Position numbers and translations under genes: made by a program. Under the pieces are notes generated by a model that was given only the letters and a program-made list of their open reading frames with translations, was not told where the DNA came from and ran no database searches. This document shows, in pieces, positions 23,788 to 32,448 of a DNA stretch of 40,461 nt; the first letter of the stretch is position 1, and each line of letters opens with the position of its first letter. Source of the DNA: Verrucomicrobiota bacterium (lineage in GTDB: Bacteria > Verrucomicrobiota > Verrucomicrobiia > Verrucomicrobiales > Verrucomicrobiaceae); the NCBI GenBank assembly GCA_009885695.1, contig VFKE01000013.1, forward strand, positions 1-40,461, given 5' to 3'.

Positions 23788-25020
23788 GTGACTAACGAAT
23801 TCACCAGCCAAGAACTCCGCAACATCGCCGACGCCGGCCTGCTGCGGAAACTGCGCACACTTGAATCCCCGCAAGGGCCTCTGATCAGGCTGGAAAATCG
23901 CGAAGTCATCAACTTCTCATCGAACGACTACCTGGGCCTGAGTCAGAATGAAGAACTCCAGAGCGCCATGACGGAAGCTGTCGCGCGCTTCGGCGTGGGC
24001 TCTGGCGCGTCCCGACTGATTTGCGGAAATCTCGCCGCGCACGACCAGCTCGACCAGACCATCGCCGCGTTCAAAAACACGGAGGCGGCGCTCGCGTTCT
24101 CCAGCGGCTACGCCACCGCCCTGGGCACCTTGCCCGCGCTCTGCGGAAAGGACGACACCATCATCCTCGACAAGCTCAGTCATGCCTCACTGATCGATGC
24201 CGCGAAACTGAGCGGCGCGGCGTTACGCGTGTTCCCGCACCACAACCTAGACAAGCTCGCGCACCTTCTGAAATCAACCCGCGCAAAATCATCCAGCACG
24301 CGCATCCTTGTCGTTACGGAAAGCGTCTTTAGCATGGACGGCGACGCCGCGCCGCTGCGCGAAATCGTGGAGCTGTGCGAGACGCATGATGCCATGCTCC
24401 TGGTGGACGAAGCCCATGGCGTCGGCGTGCTCGGCCCGGGCGGGCGCGGTCTGGTCGCGGAGCTTGGACTGGAGAAGCGCGTGCCCTTGCAGATGGGAAC
24501 GCTCGGCAAAGCACTCGGCGTGAGCGGCGGTTACATCGCAGCATCGCGCGGCATGATTGATCTACTCATCAACAAAGCACGCAGTTTCATCTACTCGACC
24601 GCTCCGCCACCCGCCGTGGCCTGCACGGCGACAAGAGCGGTGGAGATCGTGCAAAGTGTACACGGTGATGAACTAAGAAAAAAGCTTCGCGAGAATCTCA
24701 ATAAAGCGCGGGCCTTCAGCCCGCACTCTTCAATTCCACACGGCGGGCTAAAGGCCCGCGCTCCATTAGCAGCAATCCTACCAATCATCATCGGTGACGA
24801 ATCCGTCGCGATGCAAACCAGCGCCGCTTTATTGGAGCGCGGCTTTCTGATACCAGCGATCCGTTATCCCACCGTGGCTCGCGGCAGCGCTCGACTGCGG
24901 CTCACGCTAAGCGCCGCCCATGAAACGATCCAGATCGAAGGACTTGTCGCGTGCCTTCACGACTTGATGTCGAAGCTGGGGAGCACGGTTGAACATCCGC
25001 TGCAAGAACCCGCCAAATAG
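23788..25020 (+). CDS. bioF: 8-amino-7-oxononanoate synthase-like alpha-oxoamine synthase
   Basis: A 410-residue PLP enzyme. Family signatures are NFSSNDYLGLS, SGASRLICGN, TESVFSMDGDAAPL, DEAHGVGVLGPGGRG and the PLP lysine in MGTLGKALGVSGGYI. BioF condenses pimeloyl-thioester with alanine in biotin synthesis; related enzymes make ketobutyrate- or sphingoid-type products, and no other biotin gene is nearby, so the substrate is not certain. The start is GTG at 23788 (an ATG at 23778 is out of frame and stops after five codons). A palindrome of 58 bases lies in-frame at 24705-24762, encoding an unusual segment in a normally variable loop. The 3' end overlaps the convergent glycosyltransferase by 114 bases. 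Confidence 0.85.
   Translation: MTNEFTSQELRNIADAGLLRKLRTLESPQGPLIRLENREVINFSSNDYLGLSQNEELQSAMTEAVARFGVGSGASRLICGNLAAHDQLDQTIAAFKNTEAALAFSSGYATALGTLPALCGKDDTIILDKLSHASLIDAAKLSGAALRVFPHHNLDKLAHLLKSTRAKSSSTRILVVTESVFSMDGDAAPLREIVELCETHDAMLLVDEAHGVGVLGPGGRGLVAELGLEKRVPLQMGTLGKALGVSGGYIAASRGMIDLLINKARSFIYSTAPPPAVACTATRAVEIVQSVHGDELRKKLRENLNKARAFSPHSSIPHGGLKARAPLAAILPIIIGDESVAMQTSAALLERGFLIPAIRYPTVARGSARLRLTLSAAHETIQIEGLVACLHDLMSKLGSTVEHPLQEPAK
24705..24762. repeat. Palindromic element inside the bioF reading frame
   Basis: GCGCGGGCCTTCAGCCCGC (24706-24724) is mirrored by GCGGGCTAAAGGCCCGCGC (24743-24761): 18 of 19 positions pair, and the flanking A/T extends it by one. The loop is 18 bases. Despite this the bioF frame runs straight through (residues translated as ARAFSPHSSIPHGGLKARAP). 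Such elements are usually intergenic; here it is coding. Confidence 0.85.
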
Positions 25021-26271
25021 TTTCTCGCGCAGCGCGAGCGAGAGATCAAAGCGCATGGCGCTGCTGGCAGCGAATGCGCGCAACAGCTCGCGTGCAGTCA
25101 CCTCCTTCGCAAAATTTCTCTGTGCATGTGCCAGTCCCGCCGCGCCCATCGCGTCGCAGCGGACAGGGTCTTCCAGAAGTGCAGCTAGCAATCCTGCAAA
25201 CTGCTCAGGCTGGTTTTCATCGCACAACAATCCCGTCATACCATCGATGACCATCTCCGGAATGCCGGCAAGCCGCGTAGCCACGCACGGTATACCAGCG
25301 GCCATAGCGTCCATAAGCACTGTAGGCAGATTATCCTTTCCGCCTTCGCGTTCCGTCTTGCACGCCAGTGCAAAAATTTGCGTCTCTTCAGCCAGTAAGT
25401 GCATGATTTTAGTCATGGGCAACGAGCCTATGAGCGTGACTTGTTCAGTCAGCCTAAGATTTGAGATTTGAGATTTGAGCTGTAGCTCAAGTGGCCCATC
25501 ACCGACGATTCGGCAATGAAATTTTAGGCCTCGATCACGCAGCAAGGCGCAGGCAGTTATAAGATCATCATGACCCTTCTTTTCAATCAAACGGCCCACG
25601 CTCAGAATGCAGAATGATGAGTGTGATCGATCCGCCTTCCTACGGGCCTTGATGAAGGGGGTTATATCCAGGCCATTGTGAACCATTCGCATCCGGTCTG
25701 CCGCGTCTGGGAACTGGTTTTGCACGAGTCGCATCGCGTATTCGCTTTCAGTTACTATGAGGCTCGCGCTCTGAAACAAGAAGGGCATCGGCGGGCATTG
25801 AGCTCCAGGTTCGCAAAAGATGTCGTTAGCATGCGCTGTGAAACTGAAGCTGAGACCGAAAAACTTTCGCAACCACCAGCAGGTGCGTGCGCCAATGCCG
25901 GCAAAATGCGTGTGCGCGTGCCGGACTCGCGCATTCAATTCGCGAAGCTTATGGCCGATCCACGCTGCCTCATACACGCGCTTCTTGTCTGGATGGTGGC
26001 CCCAAAAACGAAGTGTAAGAATGACGCTCTGAGGCAACTTCTGCTGATCTATCAACCGGCGCACCTCGTCATAGAGTTTTTCTTCCTGCGGCAAAAAATG
26101 AACGCGGTCGAAAAGTTCGCTTGGGAAGTTCCGCACAACCTCATCGCGTGTGTCATGTATTGAGAAGATTACAAGTCGCACCCCGAGCCGCTCCAGCTCC
26201 AAAACCTCTCGAACGCAAAAGGTCTGGGTAAAGGTGGGGAACCGTTCGAAGATGTAGGCTAGATGAAACAC
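24907..26271 (-). CDS. GT4-family glycosyltransferase
   Basis: A 454-residue GT-B fold glycosyltransferase. The N-terminal domain begins MFHLAYIFERFPTFTQTFCV, typical of colanic-acid/WcaL-like GT4 enzymes. The donor-binding C-terminal domain has SVGRLIEKKGHDDLI, GDGPLE and DAMAAGIPCVATRLAGIPEM plus the acidic E-x7-E region expected of GT4 retaining enzymes. It probably adds a sugar to a surface polysaccharide or lipid-linked precursor at the cytoplasmic membrane. The start is GTG at 26271. A truncated paralogue lies at 29518-29682. Its 3' end overlaps bioF tail to tail by 114 bases. A triple GATTTGA microrepeat lies in the coding region near 25460. Confidence 0.85.
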   Translation of the reverse strand: MFHLAYIFERFPTFTQTFCVREVLELERLGVRLVIFSIHDTRDEVVRNFPSELFDRVHFLPQEEKLYDEVRRLIDQQKLPQSVILTLRFWGHHPDKKRVYEAAWIGHKLRELNARVRHAHTHFAGIGARTCWWLRKFFGLSFSFTAHANDIFCEPGAQCPPMPFLFQSASLIVTESEYAMRLVQNQFPDAADRMRMVHNGLDITPFIKARRKADRSHSSFCILSVGRLIEKKGHDDLITACALLRDRGLKFHCRIVGDGPLELQLKSQISNLRLTEQVTLIGSLPMTKIMHLLAEETQIFALACKTEREGGKDNLPTVLMDAMAAGIPCVATRLAGIPEMVIDGMTGLLCDENQPEQFAGLLAALLEDPVRCDAMGAAGLAHAQRNFAKEVTARELLRAFAASSAMRFDLSLALREKLFGGFLQRMFNRAPQLRHQVVKARDKSFDLDRFMGGA

Positions 26272-26627
26272 TCAGAAGGGCGGGTGATAAGCGAAATTAA
26301 CGGCCTTTATACTGTTCATCGCGCAAGCATAGACAACATTCTGACTGGCAGGGGCCGAGTGTCGATGGATGAATGCTGACTCTGGCGTCAAGGTTCGTGC
26401 GTGCAATCTCATTCATGCACAAGCAGTGAAAATTCCGACACCACCACAGTAGTCAGTATCGTCAAGCATGCCTTCCTCGTGAGTTGTGATAGTCGGCCTG
26501 TTATGCATGGCGAGTGGATGACAAAACCAGATTGCAGGATAAATGTCAAAATCAGAATTTCGTTCCACTCATTCATTCCCTTTGTTTCGACAATCGACAA
26601 TCAACAGACTTTTGTCATCTTTACGCC
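26272..26627. other. Divergent intergenic region between two glycosyltransferases
   Basis: A 356-bp region that must carry the promoters for both flanking glycosyltransferase genes. I see no convincing gene. A short duplication of the heptamer TCGACAA lies at about 26587-26600, and the composition is slightly AT-rich. No clear -35/-10 pairs could be chosen with confidence. Confidence 0.5.
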
Positions 26628-28529
26628 ATGTCACGCCTCGCTTATCTTTACAGCCGCTACCCGGTGGTATCGCAGACTTTCTGCGACTCAGAAATGCTGA
26701 CGCTAGAGACAGCCGGGTTTGATTTGGAGATCATTTCACTCAATCGGCCACCGGACTCATTCCAGCATGAGCGGCTGGAACGGCTGAAGGCTGAGATCCA
26801 TTATCCGCCACCGGAGGATGTTCTGAACGCGGAGGTGCGCACGCCCGGATTTAATGAAAAATTAGGGGCGCTAATCTCGGAGCACGATGCAAAATACGGC
26901 CAGTCCTTCAAGGCGGCGCTACGCGCGCGGAATGCATGGCACTTCGCGCCATTGTTGCGAAAGCTCGGCGTGCGGCATGTGCATGTCCACTTCGCCAACC
27001 GCGCCACTCACACGGCGCTGTTCTTGAAGAAGCTCGGTTTCACTTTCAGCTTCACACCGCATGCGCAGGATTTCATGGTGGATCTAGGGTGTGATGATCT
27101 CCTGCGCGAAATGGCACGAGAGGCAGAGTTTGTGGTGGCCGTGAGCGACTACTCGAGAGATTTGCTGGCAAAAATCTGTGCGGAAAGCGAAGCAAAAATC
27201 TTTCGCATATACAACGGCATTGAGTTAGATGATTTTACAACTGCCAGGCATGTAAGCGGTGGCACAATACGCATTGTTAGTGTCGGTCGCCTGATCGAAT
27301 TCAAAGGGTTTCAACATCTTCTTCAGGCATTGAAGCTGCTGAAGGCGCGTAATGTTGAGATCGAAGCGCGAATCATCGGCGAGGGGCCAATGCGCGCAGC
27401 GTTGGAGGAACTGATTTCGGCGCACGGTTTGGCCACTCATGCACAACTATTGGGAAGACGTAGCCAGAAGCAGATTCAGCAGGAGCTAGCTGACGCGCAT
27501 ATGTTTGTATTGCCCGCCATTGTGGATCAAAAAGGCGCGAGTGACATGCTGCCAACAGTAATCACCGAGGCTATGGCGTGCGGCCTGCCCGTGGTGAGCA
27601 CGACTGTGGCGGGCATTCCCGAGATGGTTTTGCATGGGAAAACCGGTCTTCTAGTGGAGCCTGGTGATGAGCATGCATTGGCGAATGCAATCATGGAGCT
27701 GGCGCTTGATCCATCAAGGCGCAAGGCTTTTGGCGAGGCTGGACGCAGACGCGCGGAGGCGTTATTCGCGCTGAACAAAACAGCGAGGTGTCTCGGCGAC
27801 AAATTCAGATCTGTGGTGAATGCCCGACCGGCGCTCCAGGCAAGTGTGACTCTCCGCCGCGAAGCTCCTATCGTTTACCTTATGAACTCGTATTATGGAA
27901 TGGAGACGTATCTCCAACAATTTCACGATGAACCGCGTTTGCGCATTCTGGCATGCTCACTAAGTCAAAAGCATGGCCAACTCGATGCGAGCGCGCTAAC
28001 ACAGATCGAGTTTCTGCCAGATGCTTCAGTGATGGAATCCCACTGGCTGCGGCATGTGGCCAAGCGTTTTCAATTGGAGAAACTCCGAAAGATTTTAGGT
28101 GAAGCGGTCGATGGCGAGGATTTTTATTTGCAAGCGCGTCGTTCAGTCTATCTGGGCGACGTTTTACAGCGCCGAGGGGTGCGACATGTGCATGCGTTAC
28201 ACTCCGACGCGGTTTTGTGTGTGTGGTTTCTGAAGAAATTAACGGGATTACAAGTCAGCGCCACGATCGAAGCATCGCCCCTGATTAAACGTGCAACCCT
28301 TGCAAAGCTGCTCGACGATTTTGATCTGGTTAACAACTCCGATGAAAAACGCGCGGGCGAAACTGAACTTCTACAACGAGGGGCAATTCTACAATGTAAT
28401 TCCCCGACCCGCCGCCAATTTCGATTCGGGGCGTTTCGTCTGAATCTGAGCACCCCGAGTGTGGTGCAGAATCGCAGCAATTTGGTGCGTGAGTGGTTTG
28501 AGAAAATCGTGCATAACCTACATGTGTGA
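26628..28529 (+). CDS. GT4 glycosyltransferase with an extra degenerate C-terminal domain
   Basis: The ATG at 26628 gives a 633-residue protein starting MSRLAYLYSRYPVVSQTFCD, clearly homologous to the minus-strand glycosyltransferase next to it. Residues 1-395 form a complete GT4 enzyme with SVGRLIEFKGFQHLL, GEGPMRAALE and EAMACGLPVVSTTVAGIPEM. Residues about 415-630 are an additional domain: IVYLMNSYYGMETYLQQF..., RRGVRHVHALHSDAVLCVWF and KKLTGLQVSATIEA resemble the N-terminal (acceptor) half of another GT-B enzyme, without its donor half. It may be a partial duplication or an acceptor-binding module. The upstream in-frame ATG at 26514 would add 38 residues unlike the family and was not used. 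Confidence 0.82.
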   Translation: MSRLAYLYSRYPVVSQTFCDSEMLTLETAGFDLEIISLNRPPDSFQHERLERLKAEIHYPPPEDVLNAEVRTPGFNEKLGALISEHDAKYGQSFKAALRARNAWHFAPLLRKLGVRHVHVHFANRATHTALFLKKLGFTFSFTPHAQDFMVDLGCDDLLREMAREAEFVVAVSDYSRDLLAKICAESEAKIFRIYNGIELDDFTTARHVSGGTIRIVSVGRLIEFKGFQHLLQALKLLKARNVEIEARIIGEGPMRAALEELISAHGLATHAQLLGRRSQKQIQQELADAHMFVLPAIVDQKGASDMLPTVITEAMACGLPVVSTTVAGIPEMVLHGKTGLLVEPGDEHALANAIMELALDPSRRKAFGEAGRRRAEALFALNKTARCLGDKFRSVVNARPALQASVTLRREAPIVYLMNSYYGMETYLQQFHDEPRLRILACSLSQKHGQLDASALTQIEFLPDASVMESHWLRHVAKRFQLEKLRKILGEAVDGEDFYLQARRSVYLGDVLQRRGVRHVHALHSDAVLCVWFLKKLTGLQVSATIEASPLIKRATLAKLLDDFDLVNNSDEKRAGETELLQRGAILQCNSPTRRQFRFGAFRLNLSTPSVVQNRSNLVREWFEKIVHNLHV

Positions 28530-28534
28530 GCGGC

Positions 28535-29455
28535 TCACATGCGCCTTGCCCGCGCCACCTCATTTTTGATGCCTTCATCTATGGAAATACGTGCCTGCCA
28601 GGAAAGTTTCTCTCGGATACAGGTTACATCCAGCCTATTGTCCAATACATCCCAATGGCGCGTAGGTTGCTGTTCGATCTTCAAAGCGCGTCCTGTGATT
28701 ATTTCCACCCGCTCAATGAGTGTGGTCAAGGAAATCCCAGTTCCGCTCCCCAGATTCCACGTGCCCGTAAGCCTCTGATCGATGATTAGCCAAAGTGCTT
28801 CAAGAAAGTCGCTGCAATGTAAGTAGTCCTTGACGGAGTCGCCCCCCCAACGGTGGAAGACAGCACCGGAGAGAGCGCAACGCACCAAGTGAGCGATGAC
28901 CCCCTGCGCGTCTTGTGGAGTGGATTGGAGCGAGTAAACGCTGCCGACTCGAAGAACGCAGTATGGCAGTTGACTGTCCCTCAGAAGACATTCACCAAGC
29001 AATTTGCCGTTGGCATAAGTTCCGATAGGGTGGGCAGGGTCAGTCTCGCGGCTGGCACGCCCTGGAGCAGATCCATATACCGCCCCGGTTGACAGAAAAA
29101 TAAACAGCGGCGGTGCCGGATCGCGCTGCAAGCGGGTAATGAGCCTCTGCATGAGCGGCAAGTCCACCTGTTCGAATGCTTTGGGATTTTCTTCCGCCGT
29201 TGCGGGGACAGTGCTCCAAGCCCCGTGGATCAATGCCTCGGCATGCAGTGGGCCGAGGCCATTGAGAAGATCCTGCAGATGATCGTGCCCTTCGCCGGGA
29301 GTTCTCGAAAAGGATCGGACGTGACCTCGCCTTGATTTTACGGCTTGGATGGCGCCACCAATCCTTCCACGTCCGCCCGTCAATAGAATCACTGGTGAAG
29401 TGCTTCTCTCACAAAATTGCTCAGTTTCAACCGTAAGGGCTCGCATGATTATCAT
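28535..29455 (-). CDS. NAD-dependent epimerase/dehydratase (extended SDR)
   Basis: A 306-residue extended short-chain dehydrogenase. The nucleotide-binding loop is TGGRGRIGG (about residues 26-34), the LSTGAVYGSA strand is typical of sugar epimerases, and the catalytic pair is Tyr and Lys in GTYANGKLLGE. YLHCSDFLEALW and WNLGSGTGISLTTLI are also characteristic of UDP-glucose-4-epimerase relatives. It probably makes a nucleotide sugar for the flanking glycosyltransferases; the exact substrate cannot be told. It ends 5 bases from the convergent glycosyltransferase stop. The ATG at 29455 was taken; an ATG at 29446 is possible. Confidence 0.82.
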   Translation of the reverse strand: MIIMRALTVETEQFCERSTSPVILLTGGRGRIGGAIQAVKSRRGHVRSFSRTPGEGHDHLQDLLNGLGPLHAEALIHGAWSTVPATAEENPKAFEQVDLPLMQRLITRLQRDPAPPLFIFLSTGAVYGSAPGRASRETDPAHPIGTYANGKLLGECLLRDSQLPYCVLRVGSVYSLQSTPQDAQGVIAHLVRCALSGAVFHRWGGDSVKDYLHCSDFLEALWLIIDQRLTGTWNLGSGTGISLTTLIERVEIITGRALKIEQQPTRHWDVLDNRLDVTCIREKLSWQARISIDEGIKNEVARARRM

Positions 29456-29517
29456 TCACAACTATTTTGAACTGTCTGTAGCACGTTCGCTCATGCGAGC
29501 AATCTGGCAACGGAGTT

Positions 29518-29682
29518 CTACGCGGAGCTATGATCATGCTCTATGCCCGCCGCACCCAGCGCATCACTGCGGACCGGCTCCTGCAGCCGCACACCGATTC
29601 GCTCCAGCTCCAGAATTTCCCGCACGCAGAAGGTTTGCGTGAATGTCGGGAATCGCTCGAAGACGTAGGCGAGGTGAAACAC
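29518..29682 (-). pseudogene. Glycosyltransferase remnant with an internal deletion
   Basis: From a GTG at 29682 the frame reads VFHLAYVFERFPTFTQTFCV and so on for about 33 residues, nearly identical to the start of the glycosyltransferase at 26271. It then jumps directly to EPVRSDALGAAGIEH, which matches EDPVRCDAMGAAGLAH near residue 385 of that protein. About 350 codons are missing. The frame ends at TAG after 54 codons. Upstream bases also match. It is the remains of a duplicated glycosyltransferase gene. Confidence 0.75.
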
Positions 29683-29797
29683 TGGGAAAGGGATAAGTGA
29701 AAAGGGGCAAGTGAAAAGGAAAATCCTGACCGGGAAGTGAATTCACGCGACCCCATTCCTCATGCATGAAGCGACCGGTTCAAACACCCATGCAGAA

Positions 29798-31621
29798 TCA
29801 GGGCGCGAGGCTCGGAGATGATTCACGCGGATCGATGTGGGCCTCGCCCGGGATCAGCCTGATTTTCCGCTTTACACCATCATAGGCATAAGCCCGCAGC
29901 GTGACCTTGCCGTCTTTGGGCAGAAGCGTACGATCCACCGGCCAGCGCCAGCCGAAGTAGTGATCGTAAAACTTCCTGCGCCGGGCGACACGCTCGAAAA
30001 AGTCATCGGGTAGTTCCGGTGAGACCAGCGCGATGATCTTCTCCGGATGCTCCAGCGCTGTCGCGGTGATGAGGATGAGCGCTGGCGTGCCCGTCGGATC
30101 CTTGGGCACCCCGCAGGCCCCCCGCAATTCCTCCCCGCCATCAGTGTCGGAATGCAAGCTCACGTTCCACTCTTTCCGCGATACGGCAGTCAGGCGGGGA
30201 AAGGATGACACCAGCGAGTCCGGCGCAAACACCACGCCGCGCAGCCGGTCCTGCTCCTTCAAGAAGCTGACCAAAGCCGGAACCTTGGCACCGAAGTCGA
30301 GATTGTAAAATACACCCGGCGCCACCGGCAGGACCTTGGCGAAATCAAGTGCGGCCTGCCTGGATGCCATCCGCCGGTGAAAAAGCTCCATCCGCTGGAT
30401 GCCGTCGTTCCAGCTCAGAACCTGGGCGATAACAAATACGGCCACGGCCGCAGGCGCCATTTTTTTCATCCATCCAACGGCTGATTCAGTTCCTCCAGGG
30501 CGCGTCCATGCCGTGACCGTCAGCATGAGCACCCCCAGTGGCAGAAACAGCATGAAGGTGCCGTAGTAATCTGTCAGGCCCGTTTCCGGATTGACTCGGA
30601 AACGCCCCAGACAAATCGAGGCGGCGTTGAAGATGGCCCACAGACAGAGCGCGATCCAGGGCCACGCGCGGCGGATCAGGACGGGGTCAGGCCCGGACAA
30701 CAACCTCCAGCAGCAGCCGAGAAAAGCCGCGAGCAACAACGATCCCCAGGCCGCGCACATCGGCAGGAGTTCAAACCCCGTGCCGCGCCCCAGCGCATGG
30801 CCGCACATTGCGACCACGTAATGGATGCTGTCCAGCGGCCTTTCCAGCAATGCTCCCATTTGAAGTTCGCGTCTCTCGCCCGGTCCGAAGGCGTTCAGCG
30901 CGATCCATCCCGCGAGACCGCAGAAGATCAGCCAGGCCGCATTTTGCAGCACGCGCGCTTTCATGCCGCTGCTTTTGAAAGCCATGCACGCCGCAGGCCA
31001 CAGCAGGAAGCCCACCGCAAATCCAGTGCCAAACGCAAACGCCGAAACGAGAGCCGACAACAGCGCCAGCAACCAGCGCCACCACGGAATGCGGTCAGCG
31101 CTCAATGCCAGCAGACCGATCACGAGGCAGGCGCCGGGAATGAAATTCTGAAAAACAAAATCCCAAATCCAGGCCTTCCCCTGGGCCGCCGTGAAAATGC
31201 AGAGGTTGGCCAGGAACATCAATCCCGCGCCGTGCGCAGGTCTTCCGAGCCAGAGCGGGCGGGACAAGGCGAGCACGCCAAGTGCGATGACCAACGATAA
31301 CATCCACGACACCAGCGGCAGCAAAGCGACGTCACCACGCGCAAAATGAAGCACGGTAAAGTAAACGGCCTTCCCGGGCGCGCTCGGGTGGACGTTGTGC
31401 GGGGTGAATAATTGCAGCCAACTGTAGCGCCCTTCGCACCAATGCTGGTATTGCTCCACAAACCCCCAAGAATCCTGATAAGGCAGCGGAAGACGAAACT
31501 GCAGGATGAGGGCAAAAACCACGAACGCCGGTGAAAATGCCAGCGCCCAGCGCAACCAGTTCCCCACCTTGGCATCCCACTGCTTCGCTGCTGAATCTTC
31601 CTTCACTTCAATACCTGTCAT
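29798..31621 (-). CDS. Polytopic membrane protein
   Basis: A 607-residue protein with a short charged N-terminus and about nine to eleven hydrophobic segments within residues 25-430, such as WALAFSPAFVVFALIL, GACLVIGLLALSA, WLLALLSALVSAFAFGTGF and LLLAAFLGCCWRLL. The C-terminal about 170 residues are polar and probably exported. The early loop PYQDSWGFVEQYQHW with acidic residues resembles the first periplasmic loop of polyprenol-sugar-dependent (GT-C) transferases, but the family is not certain. Its place after the glycosyltransferase/epimerase group suggests a role in surface glycan assembly. The 5' end is followed by a repeat-rich gap. Confidence 0.75.
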   Translation of the reverse strand: MTGIEVKEDSAAKQWDAKVGNWLRWALAFSPAFVVFALILQFRLPLPYQDSWGFVEQYQHWCEGRYSWLQLFTPHNVHPSAPGKAVYFTVLHFARGDVALLPLVSWMLSLVIALGVLALSRPLWLGRPAHGAGLMFLANLCIFTAAQGKAWIWDFVFQNFIPGACLVIGLLALSADRIPWWRWLLALLSALVSAFAFGTGFAVGFLLWPAACMAFKSSGMKARVLQNAAWLIFCGLAGWIALNAFGPGERRELQMGALLERPLDSIHYVVAMCGHALGRGTGFELLPMCAAWGSLLLAAFLGCCWRLLSGPDPVLIRRAWPWIALCLWAIFNAASICLGRFRVNPETGLTDYYGTFMLFLPLGVLMLTVTAWTRPGGTESAVGWMKKMAPAAVAVFVIAQVLSWNDGIQRMELFHRRMASRQAALDFAKVLPVAPGVFYNLDFGAKVPALVSFLKEQDRLRGVVFAPDSLVSSFPRLTAVSRKEWNVSLHSDTDGGEELRGACGVPKDPTGTPALILITATALEHPEKIIALVSPELPDDFFERVARRRKFYDHYFGWRWPVDRTLLPKDGKVTLRAYAYDGVKRKIRLIPGEAHIDPRESSPSLAP

Positions 31622-31658
31622 GAACTGTGAAGCCTAGGGAGACACTGCTTAATCGCAA

Positions 31659-31718
31659 GTAGAAGCGAGCCACCATCTCTGATCCCGGTGCAGCAAGCGA
31701 CGAGGGCGTCGCTTCTAC
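31659..31718. repeat. REP-like element, family A copy 2
   Basis: The right arm (31696-31718) and following CTCTTTGTTCAGC match 133-167 almost exactly. The left arm (from GTAGAAGCGAG) is degraded and pairs only partly. It lies between two minus-strand genes. Confidence 0.75.
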
Positions 31719-31734
31719 TCTTTGTTCAGCACTT

Positions 31735-31762
31735 CCCTTATCCCTTATCCCTTATCCCTTAT
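31735..31762. repeat. Heptanucleotide tandem repeat CCCTTAT x4
   Basis: Four perfect copies of CCCTTAT (31735-31762) followed by a variant CCCTTTC. It lies just past the end of msrB. It is another 7-base satellite, like those at 17021-17077 and 34494-34514. Confidence 0.85.
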
Positions 31763-31779
31763 CCCTTTCCACTTTTCCG

Positions 31780-32379
31780 TCACTCACCCGCCGCCTTCTT
31801 AACTTCGGTCTTTTTTTCCTGAACCTTGAGCGACTCCACGGGCTCCAGCTTCGGGGCAGCCCCGCCCTTGGGGACAAACAACAGCGCGGCACCGTTGATG
31901 CAGAAGCGCCGGTCAGTGGGCGTTTTGTAGCCTTCTTTTTCAAAAACATGGCCGAGGTGCGCGTCGCAACGCTTGCAGATGGTTTCCACGCGACGCATCC
32001 CGCTCGAGTTGTCCACGCGTTCGAGAACGTTGTTGGCCTTGGTCGCGTCATAGAACGAGGGCCAGCCGCAGCCACTATGAAACTTTTCGTTGCTGGTGAA
32101 CAGCTCGGCACCGCAGCAGACGCAATAGTAAGTGCCTTCACCCTGCTTGTTGAACACCTCGTAAGCCTTGCCATTGGGAGCCTCGGTGGCGGCTTGGCGG
32201 GTGATGGCGTATTGCTCGGGCGTCAGCTTCTTGCGCCATTCCTCGTCGGTCTTGATCACTTTGGCAGTTTCCATGGTTTTGCTTTTCTTTTCGTTGGAAC
32301 TTGGTTTGTCTTCAGCGCACGACAGGCTGAATCCTGACAGGAAGATGCCGAGAATGATGTGATGCGCGTACTTTTTCAT
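31780..32379 (-). CDS. msrB: Peptide-methionine (R)-S-oxide reductase, exported
   Basis: MsrB reduces the R-form of methionine sulfoxide in oxidised proteins. The family features are present: two zinc pairs (YCVCCGAELF and CKRCDAHLGH), GCGWPSFYD, and the catalytic cysteine in RFCINGAAL. The start at 32379 (MKKYAHHIILGIFLSGFSLS, then C) gives a signal sequence with a cysteine just after it, so it may be a lipoprotein although the lipobox is not a perfect match; in-frame ATGs at 32391 and 32400 are possible. A C-terminal tail rich in Lys/Glu (about 25 residues) is longer than in typical MsrB. It would protect periplasmic proteins from oxidation. Confidence 0.9.
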   Translation of the reverse strand: MKKYAHHIILGIFLSGFSLSCAEDKPSSNEKKSKTMETAKVIKTDEEWRKKLTPEQYAITRQAATEAPNGKAYEVFNKQGEGTYYCVCCGAELFTSNEKFHSGCGWPSFYDATKANNVLERVDNSSGMRRVETICKRCDAHLGHVFEKEGYKTPTDRRFCINGAALLFVPKGGAAPKLEPVESLKVQEKKTEVKKAAGE

Positions 32380-32448
32380 AGTGACAGCCATTATAGTCAT
32401 GAGATGCCGGAATATGTTCGTTATTCCCAAATAATACGCCCCTAAAGA

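Noticed and set aside
25443..25480. GATTTGA triple repeat in the glycosyltransferase as a CRISPR-like array
   Set aside because: Only three 7-base units without spacers; a coding microsatellite. No CRISPR repeats or cas genes were seen in the window.
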